Below are positions 1 through 8,095 of a stretch of 29,091 nt of DNA, in pieces; positions within the stretch are counted from its first letter, which is position 1, and the number at the start of each line of letters is the position of its first letter. The notes under the pieces were generated by a model. It was given only the letters and a program-made list of their open reading frames with translations. It did not search any database and was not told the origin of the DNA. Location of the stretch: assembly GCA_003427395.1 (NCBI GenBank), contig BFEA01000200.1:435238-464328 (forward strand), written 5' to 3'. Position numbers and translations under genes: made by a program. The stretch is from Chara braunii. Lineage: Eukaryota > Streptophyta > Charophyceae > Charales > Characeae.

Positions 1-83
1 GTAGGCAGAGAGAGAGAAGAGGACAACAAACGAGGGGCTGTGACAAACTGTTTCGTCGGAGTTTCACCGACTCATCAGGAGTA
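1..83 (-). ncRNA. 5'-truncated type III hammerhead ribozyme unit with its downstream module
   Basis: Read on the minus strand, this holds the hammerhead core CTGATGA (78-72), a 5-bp stem II (GTCGG/CCGAC) with a TGAAACT loop, GAAA (54-51), and the 5' strand of stem III (CAGTTTGTC). It continues into the pyrimidine-rich module also seen at 15.4-15.9 kb and reaches the window edge at CTGCCTAC. Upstream of CTC-CTGATGAG the sequence turns into (AT)n, so the 3' strand of stem III, the cleavage site and the 5' strand of stem I are missing. This copy cannot self-cleave as it stands. Identity rests on near-exact match to the intact copy at 15381-15440. Confidence 0.75.
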
Positions 84-100
84 TATATATATATATATAT
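81..100. repeat. (TA)n microsatellite
   Basis: An uninterrupted TA tract separates the ribozyme remnant from a hAT-like element. Together with the TA tract at 1150-1180 it appears to be one microsatellite split by the 102-1149 insertion. Confidence 0.85.
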
Positions 101-101
101 G

Positions 102-1144
102 CAGGGTGGCCGGCGTTCGGGAGTGGCCAAACGCCCGAACGTACGGGACCCCTAGGGCATGCGTTTGGTCGTTCGGGCCGAACACAGACTCAAAAAAATA
201 AAATAAAAAAAAATCACAAGAATCTGAAAAAAAATATATGTTTTACAGAAAAATAAAATAAACAACATATGTCTGAGCATTACATCAAAATTCCTTACCA
301 AATTTGAAATAAAAATAAAATATGGAAAATAAATACTAATAATAAAAATAATAAAAAATAAAAAGAGAAATTAACAAGGATATCAGCCGGGCCGCCCGGG
401 TCACCCTATTTTCCTGGGCGGTCCGGCCGTGCAAGCACCAGGGAAGGTCCCAGCTAAAAAAAAAAAAAAAAATCAAATCCAAAAATCTGAAAAAAAACTA
501 TGTTATGCAGAAAAATAAACCGAACAACTTTTGCCTTATGGTCAAGTCAAAATTGTTTATCAAATTTAAAATAAAAAATTTAATTAAAAAATATTTTTTA
601 TTTTTTTATTTCTTTTTGGCCTTGCCGGGCAAGTGGACCTGGACCACTTTGGTAGCCTAGGAAATTAAAGAATAAAAATTAGTGAATGCATAAGTCCGTT
701 TTTGACATCGCCATCTTCGGCAATTTGTTATTTTTCTGGGCATAGCCAACTGCCGTGAAAATTTATATATGTGTCCTTTAGATAATTAAAAACTTATGAA
801 AATAGTTTCAAAAAATAATAAAATTGTCGAGGCCTCGAAATAAAGTGAAAACAAAAAGTAAAAGGTAAAAGAAAAACAATTGTGAGTGGACGAACACGTT
901 TGACAGCTCCATCTTTGGATATATATATATATATTTTTTGTCTTAGCAAAATGACTTAGAAAATTCATAGGCATGTAGCTAACATTATAGAGAAAAAAAA
1001 AAAAAAAGGAAAAATAATATTTTTATGCACCGCAATAATTTTTGGTGGGTGCTGAACCCCTTCAGGTTTAGACCCCGAACGAGACCTCGAACACCCGAAC
1101 GTACGGAGGTCTGCCCAATGGCCTCTGTACGTACAGGCTGGTAA

Positions 1145-1149
<5 letters not shown>
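102..1149. mobile_element. hAT-like non-autonomous element, copy A (interrupted)
   Basis: This AT-rich element begins CAGGGTGGCCGGCGTTCGGG and ends GGCTGGTAACTCTG, so its ends form short imperfect inverted repeats of the CAGGG type seen in hAT transposons. GC-rich, palindrome-rich ends (GAACGCCCGAACGTACGG and relatives) enclose an A-rich core with no coding capacity. It aligns along its length with the better preserved copy at 19304-20064. It is inserted in a TA microsatellite, and the likely target duplication (TATATATG/TGTATATA) is blurred. Removing the nested element at 375-660 and its duplicated 8 bp leaves about 754 bp, against 761 bp for the other copy. Confidence 0.75.
375..660. mobile_element. 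Nested 286-bp hAT-like MITE with perfect 8-bp target duplication
   Basis: GAAATTAA at 367-374 is repeated exactly at 661-668. Between them lies a segment starting CAAGGATATCA and ending TGGTAGCCTAG, whose termini match as inverted repeats at 8 of 11 positions. The segment is absent from the homologous place in the copy at 19304-20064, which acts as the empty site. An 8-bp duplication with C-A/T-AGG ends points to hAT-type transposition. Inside are a GC palindrome (CCGGGCCGCCCGGG) and an A-rich body similar in style to the host element; no reading frame is present. Confidence 0.75.

Positions 1150-1180
<31 letters not shown>
1150..1180. repeat. (TA)n microsatellite
   Basis: TGTATATA continues into a TA tract of about 30 bp immediately after the hAT-like element. 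It is the likely other half of the tract at 81-100. Confidence 0.85.
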
Positions 1181-1182
<2 letters not shown>

Positions 1183-1189
1183 CCCTTAC

Positions 1190-2616
1190 CGATCGCAAGG
1201 CGCCTCGAGGTGGGGAGAAACTATTTTGTGTCCCACTATTGCACAGGCGACACGCGCAATGGATCCTATGTTGAGAACAGGCTCACGAGAGTCCACATCC
1301 TCGGAGGTACTGAAGAAGGACCCTGTGAAAATGAAGCGCTTCGTCAAATTGAGTTGCCGCTACCATCTCTGGCAAGTGGCCTAGTTGCACTACTCGCCAT
1401 TTGCCACAATTCGTGGCGGATGTGTGGAGAGTGGAAAAAACTTGAATCGTGTCGAATTGGAGGCCTGGTTGCACTTACTCGCCACTATATTTGTTCTACA
1501 AAAAAGTTTAGAACTTTTGTCTGTCTGATCTCCACTCGTGAAGCACTGCACTCGCCAAGAAGTTGTTTTGTGGAGGATGACCCTCCACAACATAGCAGTA
1601 GAGAGTCGGGAACTCGCCGGACTCTGTGGCGGATTGAAAAAGGAGACTTGACAAAAGTTATGACACGTTTCCTCGCACCAAGTTTGGTGAGTAAGTGAAG
1701 CCAGGCGCCTACCCGCCAAACTTGGCCTATGGAGAGCAGTGCAACCAGGCGGATTAAAAAAGGAGACTCGGCAAAAGTTCTGACACGTTTTCTCGCACCA
1801 AGTTTGGCTATTAAGTGCAACCAGGCGCCTACTTTCCAAACTTGGCCTATGGAGAGTAGTGCAACCCGGCCCAGTGACTTGCGTAGTTAGCGCAGAGTTA
1901 CCACCCCGCCTTACTGATCTTGCTGACCGGCATACGTTTCGATGTTCATTCTCATGCCTGGACCCCACAGGAATGCGGCAAGGAAAAGTTTTGCCCCGGA
2001 ATTGTTTCCGGGACCCCACATGCCCCGGAAGAGGTTGTGGAAAGGTTCTGTGTTTTCCGCGGGGCTCCACACACCACGCTTTGTGGCCTGGAAAAGGAAC
2101 GAATTCCATTTCCACATGGTCTGCGGTGTGGAAAAGTTTCACGGGAGGGATTTCTGCCGCAATATTGTGCCGACTCACGAACGTTGGGGGTGGTACATCC
2201 CGAAGGTTTCCAATGTCTCGACTACAGGCCGGACGAGAAGATCTCCGCCGGTACCCTTCCCGGTGCCACAAACCCAGACTCCACCCACCCCCAACGACGA
2301 TGGCAGCAGGGCCTCGTAGACCACCAGTCGCCCAACCACCGCCCAAAGTCGTCCTCTACCGGACGTTGCTGGTTGCTATGCTCCACGGATGGTCACTCGG
2401 ACAAACCACCACTTTCCATTTCGGGATGTTAGGCGGGCACCATTCCTATTACGGAAAACTTTATCAACATAATAGGAAAACTTCATCAACATTTTGTCTC
2501 AAAACTCCCTCCGAAATCATGTGGAGTCCAGGTCTCATTTCGCACATGTGGTGAGTGATGCGGCGAGGGCCATGATCGGGAAGGACACGTGAGAGGAGGG
2601 AAGGAGAAAGGAGAGG
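1190..2616. other. Gene-free region of moderate to high GC, no supportable CDS
   Basis: Long open frames occur on both strands here (318 codons at 1390-2346 minus; 231 codons at 1859-2554 plus). They overlap antisense, have no recognisable domain, and are partly built from a tandem duplication, so I treat them as chance frames in GC-rich DNA. The stretch 1960-2110 has several CCCCGGAA/TTCCGGGG-like inverted words. Nothing else is identifiable. Confidence 0.5.
1628..1867. repeat. 120-bp tandem duplication
   Basis: Unit 1 (1628-1747) and unit 2 (1748-1867) both begin GGCGGATT and end near GGAGAG(C/T)AGTGCAACC. They share AAAAGTT(A/C)TGACACGTTT and CTCGCACCAAGTTTGG and differ at scattered positions. 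Because 120 is a multiple of three, the duplication keeps the overlapping open frames intact and doubles a peptide segment in them, which explains their length without implying a gene. Confidence 0.85.
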
Positions 2617-2738
2617 GAGAGACAAGAAAAAGACCTCAAAATACACTTAGGAAAGTGCTAGGGTGAATATGCCCTGAGAGAGACAAGAAAAAGACCTCAA
2701 AATACACTTAGGAAAGTGCTAGGGTGAATATGCCCTGA
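2617..2738. repeat. 61-bp tandem duplication
   Basis: Two back-to-back, essentially identical 61-bp units start GAGAGACAAGAAAAAGACCT and end GAATATGCCCT(GA). The near-perfect identity indicates a recent duplication. Confidence 0.9.
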
Positions 2739-2888
2739 GAGTAGGGGGATCAGCCTCAAAAGACCTGACTTGGACGGTAACGGGAGACGAATGTGTGTGG
2801 TTGTGGGGGTGAAAGAGGCGTCCGTGCTTCCTGATCTGTTGGTTGCGCTGCCGAGTGATTGTGTGCGTGCGTGTGTGCGCTGCGTGGC

Positions 2889-2960
2889 ACACACACACAG
2901 GCAGATACGCACACACGCACGCACACACGCACACACACACACACACACATACACACACAA

Positions 2961-3016
<56 letters not shown>
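2889..3016. repeat. Compound (CA)n-(GA)n microsatellite
   Basis: CA/CACG-rich repeats (2889-2966) pass directly into a pure (GA)n tract of about 50 bp (2967-3016). All open frames here are dipeptide artefacts. Confidence 0.95.
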
Positions 3017-3023
<7 letters not shown>

Positions 3024-3605
3024 CGGGTAATTGTTCATGAATTTCACAGACGACGTTGCGTACAGGAGGAGGAAACATGGGTCCCGAAGCAAAATTCAAA
3101 TCTGTTATCGTCATTTTTTTGGCTAAGTGCCGAGTGGTGGAAGTGTAGTATTGTCTCGTTCTTTCTTCTTTGAGGGCGGGAGATCTTGCGTAGGAAATGA
3201 GGATTGGTTTTTCGCCGTTTTCGTCCGCCAGCAACAGGTAAAGATGTGATGTCAATAGGATGACAAAAGTGCATTCGCATTTCACGAGAACGTCAATGAA
3301 ACTTCATCTCGACGAACATTACCAATCTCAGTAATGGTGCCACCGCCGAGGAAAGAAGGCGGGATCAAGGACTAGAATAGTTTTTTCGACTTCCCTTTTT
3401 GCTGTGGTTTAAAGCGAAGTTCAAGTTTGATGAGTTAATTCCAGCACACTTCTCGTACCGGTCGTTGCGATTGACTCTGCGGGTTGCTCCGTCGGTTTGT
3501 CTTGGGAACGTTTATCACCCCCACGCTCTCTCTTTCCCTCGCCATCCTGTTGGTCGCCTCCATCCTTGTATCTGTCACCGATTCCTTTTACTAACCGCAA
3601 ACACA
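3017..3605. other. Gene-free interval, nothing recognised
   Basis: Mixed-composition DNA with no convincing frame, RNA gene or repeat end. A short (TA)n tract starts at about 3609, just before the ribozyme-tail module at 3631. Confidence 0.4.
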
Positions 3606-3630
3606 AACATATATATATATATATATATAT

Positions 3631-3728
3631 GTTTGTCACAGCTGTCACAGCCCCTCGTTTGTTGTCCTCTTCTCCCTCTCTGCCTACGGTTTACCGGGCA
3701 GTTCTATTTGACGATATATATATATATA
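3631..3728 (+). repeat. Solo copy of the hammerhead downstream module
   Basis: It starts GTTTGTCACA, within the stem III 5' strand of the ribozyme, and continues CAGCCCCTCGTTTGTTGTCC, a CT-rich run, the hairpin CTGCCTACGGTTTACCGGGC with its closing AG, then TTCTATTTGACGATATAT. The order and spacing match the module after the ribozymes at 15.4-15.9 kb. The ribozyme core is missing and replaced by (TA)n on the left. It is probably a broken copy of the same mobile unit. Confidence 0.75.
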
Positions 3729-3836
3729 ATTTTTTATTTTTTTTTATCTTTCTTTTTTCCTTTTTGTTCGCATTTGCCCTCTGATACTCTTGTGACAATA
3801 TATATACATATACACATATACACACACATATATTTA

Positions 3837-3898
3837 TGTTTGACGATTTATATCGTCAACAGAGCTGCCTGGTAAACTGTAGGCAGAGAGGGGGAAGA
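3837..3898 (-). repeat. Inverted partial copy of the hammerhead downstream module
   Basis: On the minus strand this reads CCCCCTCTCTGCCTACAGTT TACC-AGGCAG and then CTCTGTTGACGATATAAATC GTCA, the hairpin plus tail of the ribozyme unit. It faces the plus-strand copy at 3631-3728, so the two form a head-to-head arrangement around TA-rich and CATA-rich DNA. The tail ends in a small palindrome, TGACGAT-TTAT-ATCGTCA. Confidence 0.65.
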
Positions 3899-3926
3899 AT
3901 ACATACACACACTCACATATATATAT

Positions 3927-3936
<10 letters not shown>

Positions 3937-3982
<46 letters not shown>
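3937..3982. repeat. (GA)n microsatellite
   Basis: Pure GA tract following a short (GATA)n run, about 90 bp upstream of the LIP2 start. Confidence 0.95.
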
Positions 3983-3984
<2 letters not shown>

Positions 3985-4047
3985 GAACATGTCGTAGAGT
4001 AGTTTCAAGCATATGAGATACGTCCAGAGGAGAGGGAGCAGGATCCC

Positions 4048-4074
4048 GGGATCGGGATCGGGATCGGGATCGGG
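4048..4074 (+). repeat. (GGGATC)n hexamer repeat abutting the LIP2 start codon
   Basis: Four GGGATC units plus a terminal GGG run directly into the ATG of LIP2. The hexamer is in frame and open back to a TAG at 4000, but contains no ATG, so it would be 5' UTR if the ATG at 4075 is used. It is also a series of GATC words and could form structure in the mRNA leader. Confidence 0.8.
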
Positions 4075-4812
4075 ATGAGTGCAATGGTACGCTCTCTGAG
4101 TGTAGTACGTCTTGGGCTTACGCGCTATGCGCCGATGATCAGGTTGATGGAGGCTTTGGCCGATCGGAGGCGGGATGGGCTGATTGGAGAGTCGTTGCTG
4201 ACTCTGCAGCATCATCCTGTTTACACTATGGGCAAACGACCGACGGAGCACCACATCCTGGTCAGCGACGAGAAGCTGCGTGAGCTGGGCGCCGAAGTGC
4301 ATAAGGTGCCACGTGGCGGCGAAGTCACGTTCCACGGACCTGGTCAGATCGTCTGTTACCCTATAATCAGTCTCCGAGAACTTCGGCTTGGTCCTCGAGC
4401 TTACGTGGAAGCGCTAGAGGACGTAATGGTCGACGTGGCAGCCTTGTATGGCGTGCAAGCACGTGGACGTCTCTCCCATATGACCGGCGTTTGGGTAGGT
4501 GATCGGAAGATTGGGGCCATAGGCATCCGTGTGTCTAGGGGGGGTATTACGACCCACGGCCTCGCTTTCAACGTGAACCCTAATCTTGAGTTCTACAAGC
4601 ACATTATCCCTTGTGGAATGGAGGGCAAAGGAGTGACGTCGCTGCAGGTAGAGTGCGCAGAGAGAGAGGTGGTGGATCCCAGCGTGGTTAGGGAGCAGCT
4701 TGTGGCATCGTTTATGAAGCGCCTTAACTTGCACGAACGAACGGACGAGGCCTCCAACCTCCACGTGGTCGCCTCTGACGTTCTACAAGAAGCTGACGTG
4801 GAGATACGTTAA
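4075..4812 (+). CDS. LIP2: Lipoyl(octanoyl) transferase, plant LIP2/bacterial LipB type
   Basis: The 245-residue product transfers octanoate from acyl carrier protein to lipoyl domains of 2-oxoacid dehydrogenases and glycine cleavage H protein, the first step of lipoate assembly; in plants LIP2 acts in mitochondria. Family motifs run in order: LLTLQHHPVYTMGKR (41-55), RGGEVTFHGPGQIVCYPIIS (80-99), GVWVGDRKIGAIG (138-150) with the catalytic lysine K145, HGLAFNVN (161-168) and IIPCG with the acyl-accepting cysteine C180, then GVTSL. Length fits LipB/LIP2, and the frame has no intron. An in-frame stop at 4000 and no upstream ATG support the start at 4075; M4 is an alternative. There is no long N-terminal extension, so any targeting information must lie in the first 20 residues (three Arg, no acidic residue), which is short. 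It stands alone, without coding neighbours. Function is inferred from family motifs. Confidence 0.95.
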   Translation: MSAMVRSLSVVRLGLTRYAPMIRLMEALADRRRDGLIGESLLTLQHHPVYTMGKRPTEHHILVSDEKLRELGAEVHKVPRGGEVTFHGPGQIVCYPIISLRELRLGPRAYVEALEDVMVDVAALYGVQARGRLSHMTGVWVGDRKIGAIGIRVSRGGITTHGLAFNVNPNLEFYKHIIPCGMEGKGVTSLQVECAEREVVDPSVVREQLVASFMKRLNLHERTDEASNLHVVASDVLQEADVEIR

Positions 4813-5040
4813 ACGGAGAGACGATGACGTGGACATTCATGTTCTCGTGCCAATCAAGTCCGCGCGGAAGGTAAGCTCTAACGAATTGAAGCGGAAGAGC
4901 GGGGGAGTGGGTCGTCGTGGAAATGCGGTGTCTTTCAACGTTTAAGCGATTTGATTTGATTTGACGTCGATATGAATTCTTCTTGTTCAAGTTTTTTCTT
5001 ATAAGCGGTTGGACGCGCGGGAATGCACTCGTTTTTCACT
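4813..5040 (+). other. LIP2 3' flank
   Basis: Noncoding sequence following the LIP2 TAA. It contains TGACGTGG at about 4823 and TGACGTCG at about 4960, members of the motif array described separately. No canonical AATAAA was seen, which is common in plants and green algae. Confidence 0.4.
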
Positions 5041-5067
5041 CCCCCCCCCCCCCCCCCCCCCCCCCCC
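5041..5067. repeat. Poly(C) tract of 27 bp followed by A-rich run
   Basis: Twenty-seven consecutive C bases followed by AAAAAAAAAG and A/G-rich DNA. Its length is probably unreliable in the assembly. It is a G-quadruplex candidate on the minus strand. Confidence 0.9.
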
Positions 5068-5245
5068 AAAAAAAAAGAAAAAAAGAAAAAGAAAGGAATG
5101 CACTCATAGGTAGGGGGGTTGTTGACGTGTGGGGAATTGAATTTGTGAGCAGAGGCTTGACTTGCTAAGTGAGGTCGGTGGGCCGCGGCACAAGTAGAGA
5201 GACGCAATCAACAAAGCGCTTGTAAGCAGCGGAGTGACGGGTGAT

Positions 5246-5293
5246 GTGGAAGGGCGCACTCGTTACTATTTATAGCAAAACGATGAACCTGGC
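5246..5293. repeat. Left copy of a 48-bp inverted repeat containing a TATA-like word
   Basis: This segment matches, in inverse orientation, 6360-6407. The shared core reads CTATTTATAGCAA and CGATGAACCTGGC here, and GCCAGGTTCATCG and TTGCTATAAATAG on the other side. Confidence 0.6.
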
Positions 5294-5382
5294 GAGGAAT
5301 GCGCTTGTAAGCAGCGGGCTGACGGGTGACGTGGAAACGTTAGGACTAGTAAGTGGGTTGGCGAGGAAGTGCGCTTTGTATC

Positions 5383-5550
5383 TTTTTTTTTTTTTGTCAA
5401 AAGGGGGACTGCCTGGAGATATCGTCGTGAAAGTGAAACTGCCCGGCCGTGGGCAATTCAGGAATTTGATTCATCTGGTTCCCCCCCATCTGGATTCGAA
5501 CGCACGTCTCCATTTCATTTCAACAGTTTAGGGGGGTGGAGCAACTGAAG
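5383..5550 (-). mobile_element. tRNA-derived SINE-like retroposon with poly(A) tail
   Basis: On the minus strand there is a tRNA-related head with AACTGTTGAAAT and a B-box-like GTTCGAATCC followed by AGATG (B box 5501-5492). A non-tRNA body of about 90 bp follows, ending in a poly(A) of 13 (poly(T) 5383-5395 on the plus strand). The head aligns with a second copy on the plus strand at 8885-8955. Pol III promoter-like head, unrelated body and A tail are the SINE layout. The A box is poor and no clear target duplication was found. Confidence 0.5.
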
Positions 5551-6298
5551 AAGAAAGGTAAGCAATGGTCAGATTGCTCTTCACACGCTCTTAAGCACTT
5601 TGGTAGCACTTTGGAGCAACTGAGCTAATACTACGTAATAAGGCCGTTGGTAAAACAACGTGCAAGTGCGCTTTTAAGCAGTCAGCGAGTTTTGACGTGG
5701 AAGTGCACTTTTAAGCAGCGGCCGTGAAGGAGTTGTTGGTTTAACAGCCAGCGCGTTGAGTGATGGGCACTGTGGGCCTGCGCGCGTTCGTTCTAAAGGG
5801 ACGTGCACGCACGCCGAGAGGGGGCGCTGACGTGGACGTTCAGCAACATTGACGTGGGTGGGTCTGGATCGTCGATCGTAGATCAAGAATGCTGCATCGT
5901 GGGGAGGAACGAAAATCCGGGTTTGTAGGTGTGCTGAGCGAGCGATGTGGAGGCAGGCACGGCGAAGCTGACGTGTAAATTCGCTGCTGCCTGAGACAAC
6001 TGACGTTGATTTGCGGTTAGCAAGTGATGTGTGTGTGCTGAACCAGCTGACGTGCAATGCGCTGCTGCCTGCTGAAACTGCCGATATGCCTGCGGAGACA
6101 CAGCTGACGTGTAATTCTCTGCTGCCTGCTGAAAAACAGCTGACGTTGATTTGCGGGTAGCAAGTGATGTAGCTGACGTGTAATTCTCTGCTGCATGCTG
6201 AAAAACAGCTGACGTTGATTTGCGGGTAGCAAGCGATTTGTGTGTGTGCTGAAAACCAACTGACGTGTATGCAGGCGGCGAGTGAGCTGTGACACAGA
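5551..6298. repeat. Short degenerate tandem repeats, no gene
   Basis: Words such as AAGTGCGCTTTTAAGCAG, GCTGACGTG, GCTGCCTGCTGAAA and TTGCGGGTAGCAAG recur several times. A unit of about 67 bp (near 6104-6170 and 6171-6238) is present twice with few differences. The minus-strand frame of 227 codons over this stretch has repetitive Ser/Arg/His-rich content and is a repeat artefact. Confidence 0.55.
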
Positions 6299-6351
6299 TC
6301 GTCGCCGCACGGCACACGATCACGAAAAACGAAACGAGTGCATCCTCCCAC
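6299..6351. repeat. Left arm of a 53-57 bp palindrome
   Basis: Pairs imperfectly with 6413-6469. Both arms share GAAACGAGTGCAT when read in the same sense, together with GCCGCACGGCA/TGCCGTGTGGC. Confidence 0.65.
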
Positions 6352-6359
6352 AGACAATG

Positions 6360-6407
6360 GCCAGGTTCATCGGCTTGCTATAAATAGTATCGAGCGTACC
6401 TTGCCAC
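6360..6407. repeat. Right copy of the 48-bp inverted repeat; TATA-like word in palindrome loop
   Basis: It lies in the loop between arms 6299-6351 and 6413-6469 and carries CTATAAATAG (6378-6387), a good match to a plant TATA box. No coding frame follows within a convincing distance, so promoter activity is conjecture. Confidence 0.5.
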
Positions 6408-6412
6408 CTTTC

Positions 6413-6469
6413 GTGGGCAGATGCACTCGTTTCGTTTTCGTTTCCGTTTCGTCTGCCGTGTGGCGATGA
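6413..6469. repeat. Right arm of the palindrome
   Basis: The inverse of 6299-6351, rich in TTTCGTTTTCGTTTCC. Confidence 0.65.
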
Positions 6470-6499
6470 CCCACAGGCTAGCGAAACGCTGACGTGGCA

Positions 6500-7877
6500 A
6501 CCCCTGCTGGATTGAACAGCTTGCGTGGGCGTGCGCGTGCGCGCGCGCGCGGTGAGGGCCGACAGCTTACAGCTGTTGGAACAACATTGTCGTCGAGATG
6601 TGTACTCAGCAGCTGATGGATGAATGAGTGAGTGACCCTCACTCAGAATATTTTACTCTATTACAGATGACGAACATGTTAGTGAGCAAGCTGATGGATG
6701 AATGAGAGAGTGAGGGAGCAAGCTATAAGCTGTCGAATGAGTGAAGGTGGAGCCAGCGAAGTCGACACTAATAACGACCTAATCAACTAACAAGCAACGA
6801 GGCAACTAACTGTGTATCTCCATTCACGTCACATATAGGGCCTCGCTCCACGTGCACAAACGGCAGAAAATATGGCGGTGTATTTTCCCATGTTCTAGTG
6901 CAAGATTCAGTCTCATATTGCACATTTGGAGAGTAGTTGAGAGAGGCCCATACACCTATATATGCATGCTCTGCTCATCGAGGGCAGTATGTGGGCAGCA
7001 ATGAGGGTCTTAGATAGAAGATCGCAGTCCCTTGGAATTCTCCCTCCGTCCCTCCGTCCCTCCGTCCTCCCGCCTCCTTGTCTAGCCTTCCGACCTACGT
7101 TTTTTTTCTTCTCTTTTTTTGGAGTGAGCTCGAGGGTTCAATATTTTTGGGTTGCAGGGGGGGTATTCAACACAGCTTTATTCCAGGAATAATCTTTCGG
7201 AGCTGGCGGGGGATTAGAAAGAGGAGGGGGGGNTTTTTTTTTCCGAGTCCATGGTGTTGTAGAGGCCAGTCAATGAGTGCACAGTGATCACCTGGAGCTT
7301 GGAGGGGGGGGGGCAATCAGAATAAGGGGGGGTTGTATTTGTATGTGTGCGCTATGTGTGTTTGTCCGCGAGTCGCTCTTTGGGCCTCGGAAGTTGGTTA
7401 GGACGACTTCCCTGTGTGTCTCTCTCTGTCCCTCTCTCTGTGTTTACCTTGTGTTCAGGTCCTCGCACGACGTATTTATCGTGGAGTTGTGTTGCTGTTG
7501 CTTTTGCTTTTTTTTTCTTTCTTTTTCAAAATAGATGTGGACCGATTGACCACGGATCAGATATTAAACTGATGATCAGAACAGATACACTACACTTTCT
7601 CTATTTTTAGCCAAGAGGCCGACAAAGGTGTATTGCTAAAAAATCTAGTTTGAATTTTGTTGACGAGGGAGAGTGTTAAGTATTATACTTAGAGAGCTGA
7701 AAGGATGGCGAAGGTCAGGCGTTGATGATGTGGCTGTTTCGAGCCGAGCACAGCTTTGCTGGAAGATTTTGACGCGCCGATGAATCCACGGAAGTCCGAG
7801 TGATATTACAGTATATCGCGGAGGAGTTCTTTCTCTAGGGGGGGTGGAAAGTGCTGCTGCTGATGATCTGATGCCCA
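6500..7877. other. Gene-free region with low-complexity segments
   Basis: It contains a (GC)n run at about 6535-6551, a repeated AGCTGATGGATGAATGAG word (6612, 6689), (CCGT)-type repeats near 7045, and poly(G)/poly(T) runs around 7225-7330 with an undetermined base at 7233. No frame here has a recognisable domain. Confidence 0.45.
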
Positions 7878-7988
7878 ACCCGTCTTCACCCGAATACAAC
7901 GCCCGGTCATTATCGCTGTACCTAGACTGAAAGTTGCACCGAATACGGCTGTAGTGACCGCGGGCGTTCTATTCGGGTGAAGACGGGT
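7878..7988. mobile_element. 111-bp foldback element (long imperfect hairpin), copy 1
   Basis: The termini ACCCGTCTTCACCCGAATA and TATTCGGGTGAAGACGGGT are perfect inverse complements. The stem continues with AACGCCC/GGGCGTT, GGTCATTAT/GTAGTGACC and GCTGTA/TACGGC, so nearly the whole element folds into one hairpin with an apical loop containing GAAAGTTG. A second copy is at 11372-11480. The size, lack of coding capacity and inverted ends are those of a small MITE; the structure would be equally stable as RNA. Confidence 0.7.
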
Positions 7989-8095
7989 AAAGGTGTGACC
8001 GTTCCCGCGAAGAGCTGCGAAGGGGGGCAGAGTCTTCATGGCCTGGCGGTCGGGCATCGCGATCCCTACATTATGGAGGATGGCCGCCGTGCGCC

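Larger units (their letters stand above)
4632..6494 (+). promoter_or_regulatory. Dispersed same-strand array of TGACGT (bZIP-type) motifs
   Basis: About 19 TGACGT words occur in roughly 1.9 kb, nearly all on the plus strand and most as (C)TGACGTG or TGACGTTGATTTG. Chance expectation is about one in 4 kb per strand. Many are part of short local repeats such as AGCTGACGTGTAATTCTCTG (6104, 6171) and AGCTGACGTTGATTTGCGGG (6138, 6207), so the array grew partly by duplication. TGACGT is the core of as-1/TGA and other plant bZIP sites, but binding is not shown. The array starts inside the 3' end of LIP2 and overlaps no other gene. Confidence 0.45.

Noticed and set aside
1390-2346. 318-codon minus-strand frame
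   Set aside because: It has no recognisable domain, overlaps an antisense frame of 231 codons, and contains the 120-bp tandem duplication as a repeated peptide. Best explained by GC content and duplication.
2697-3285. Several frames rich in SLSL, REREREE or HTHTHT
   Set aside because: Translations of (GA)n and (CA)n microsatellites. The same applies near 3940, 9390, 11720 and 28840.
5674-6357. 227-codon minus-strand frame
   Set aside because: Built of short DNA repeats (TGACGT-containing units); the peptide repeats (NVSCFSA, ELHVS) mirror the DNA repeats in several frames, so there is no evidence for a protein.
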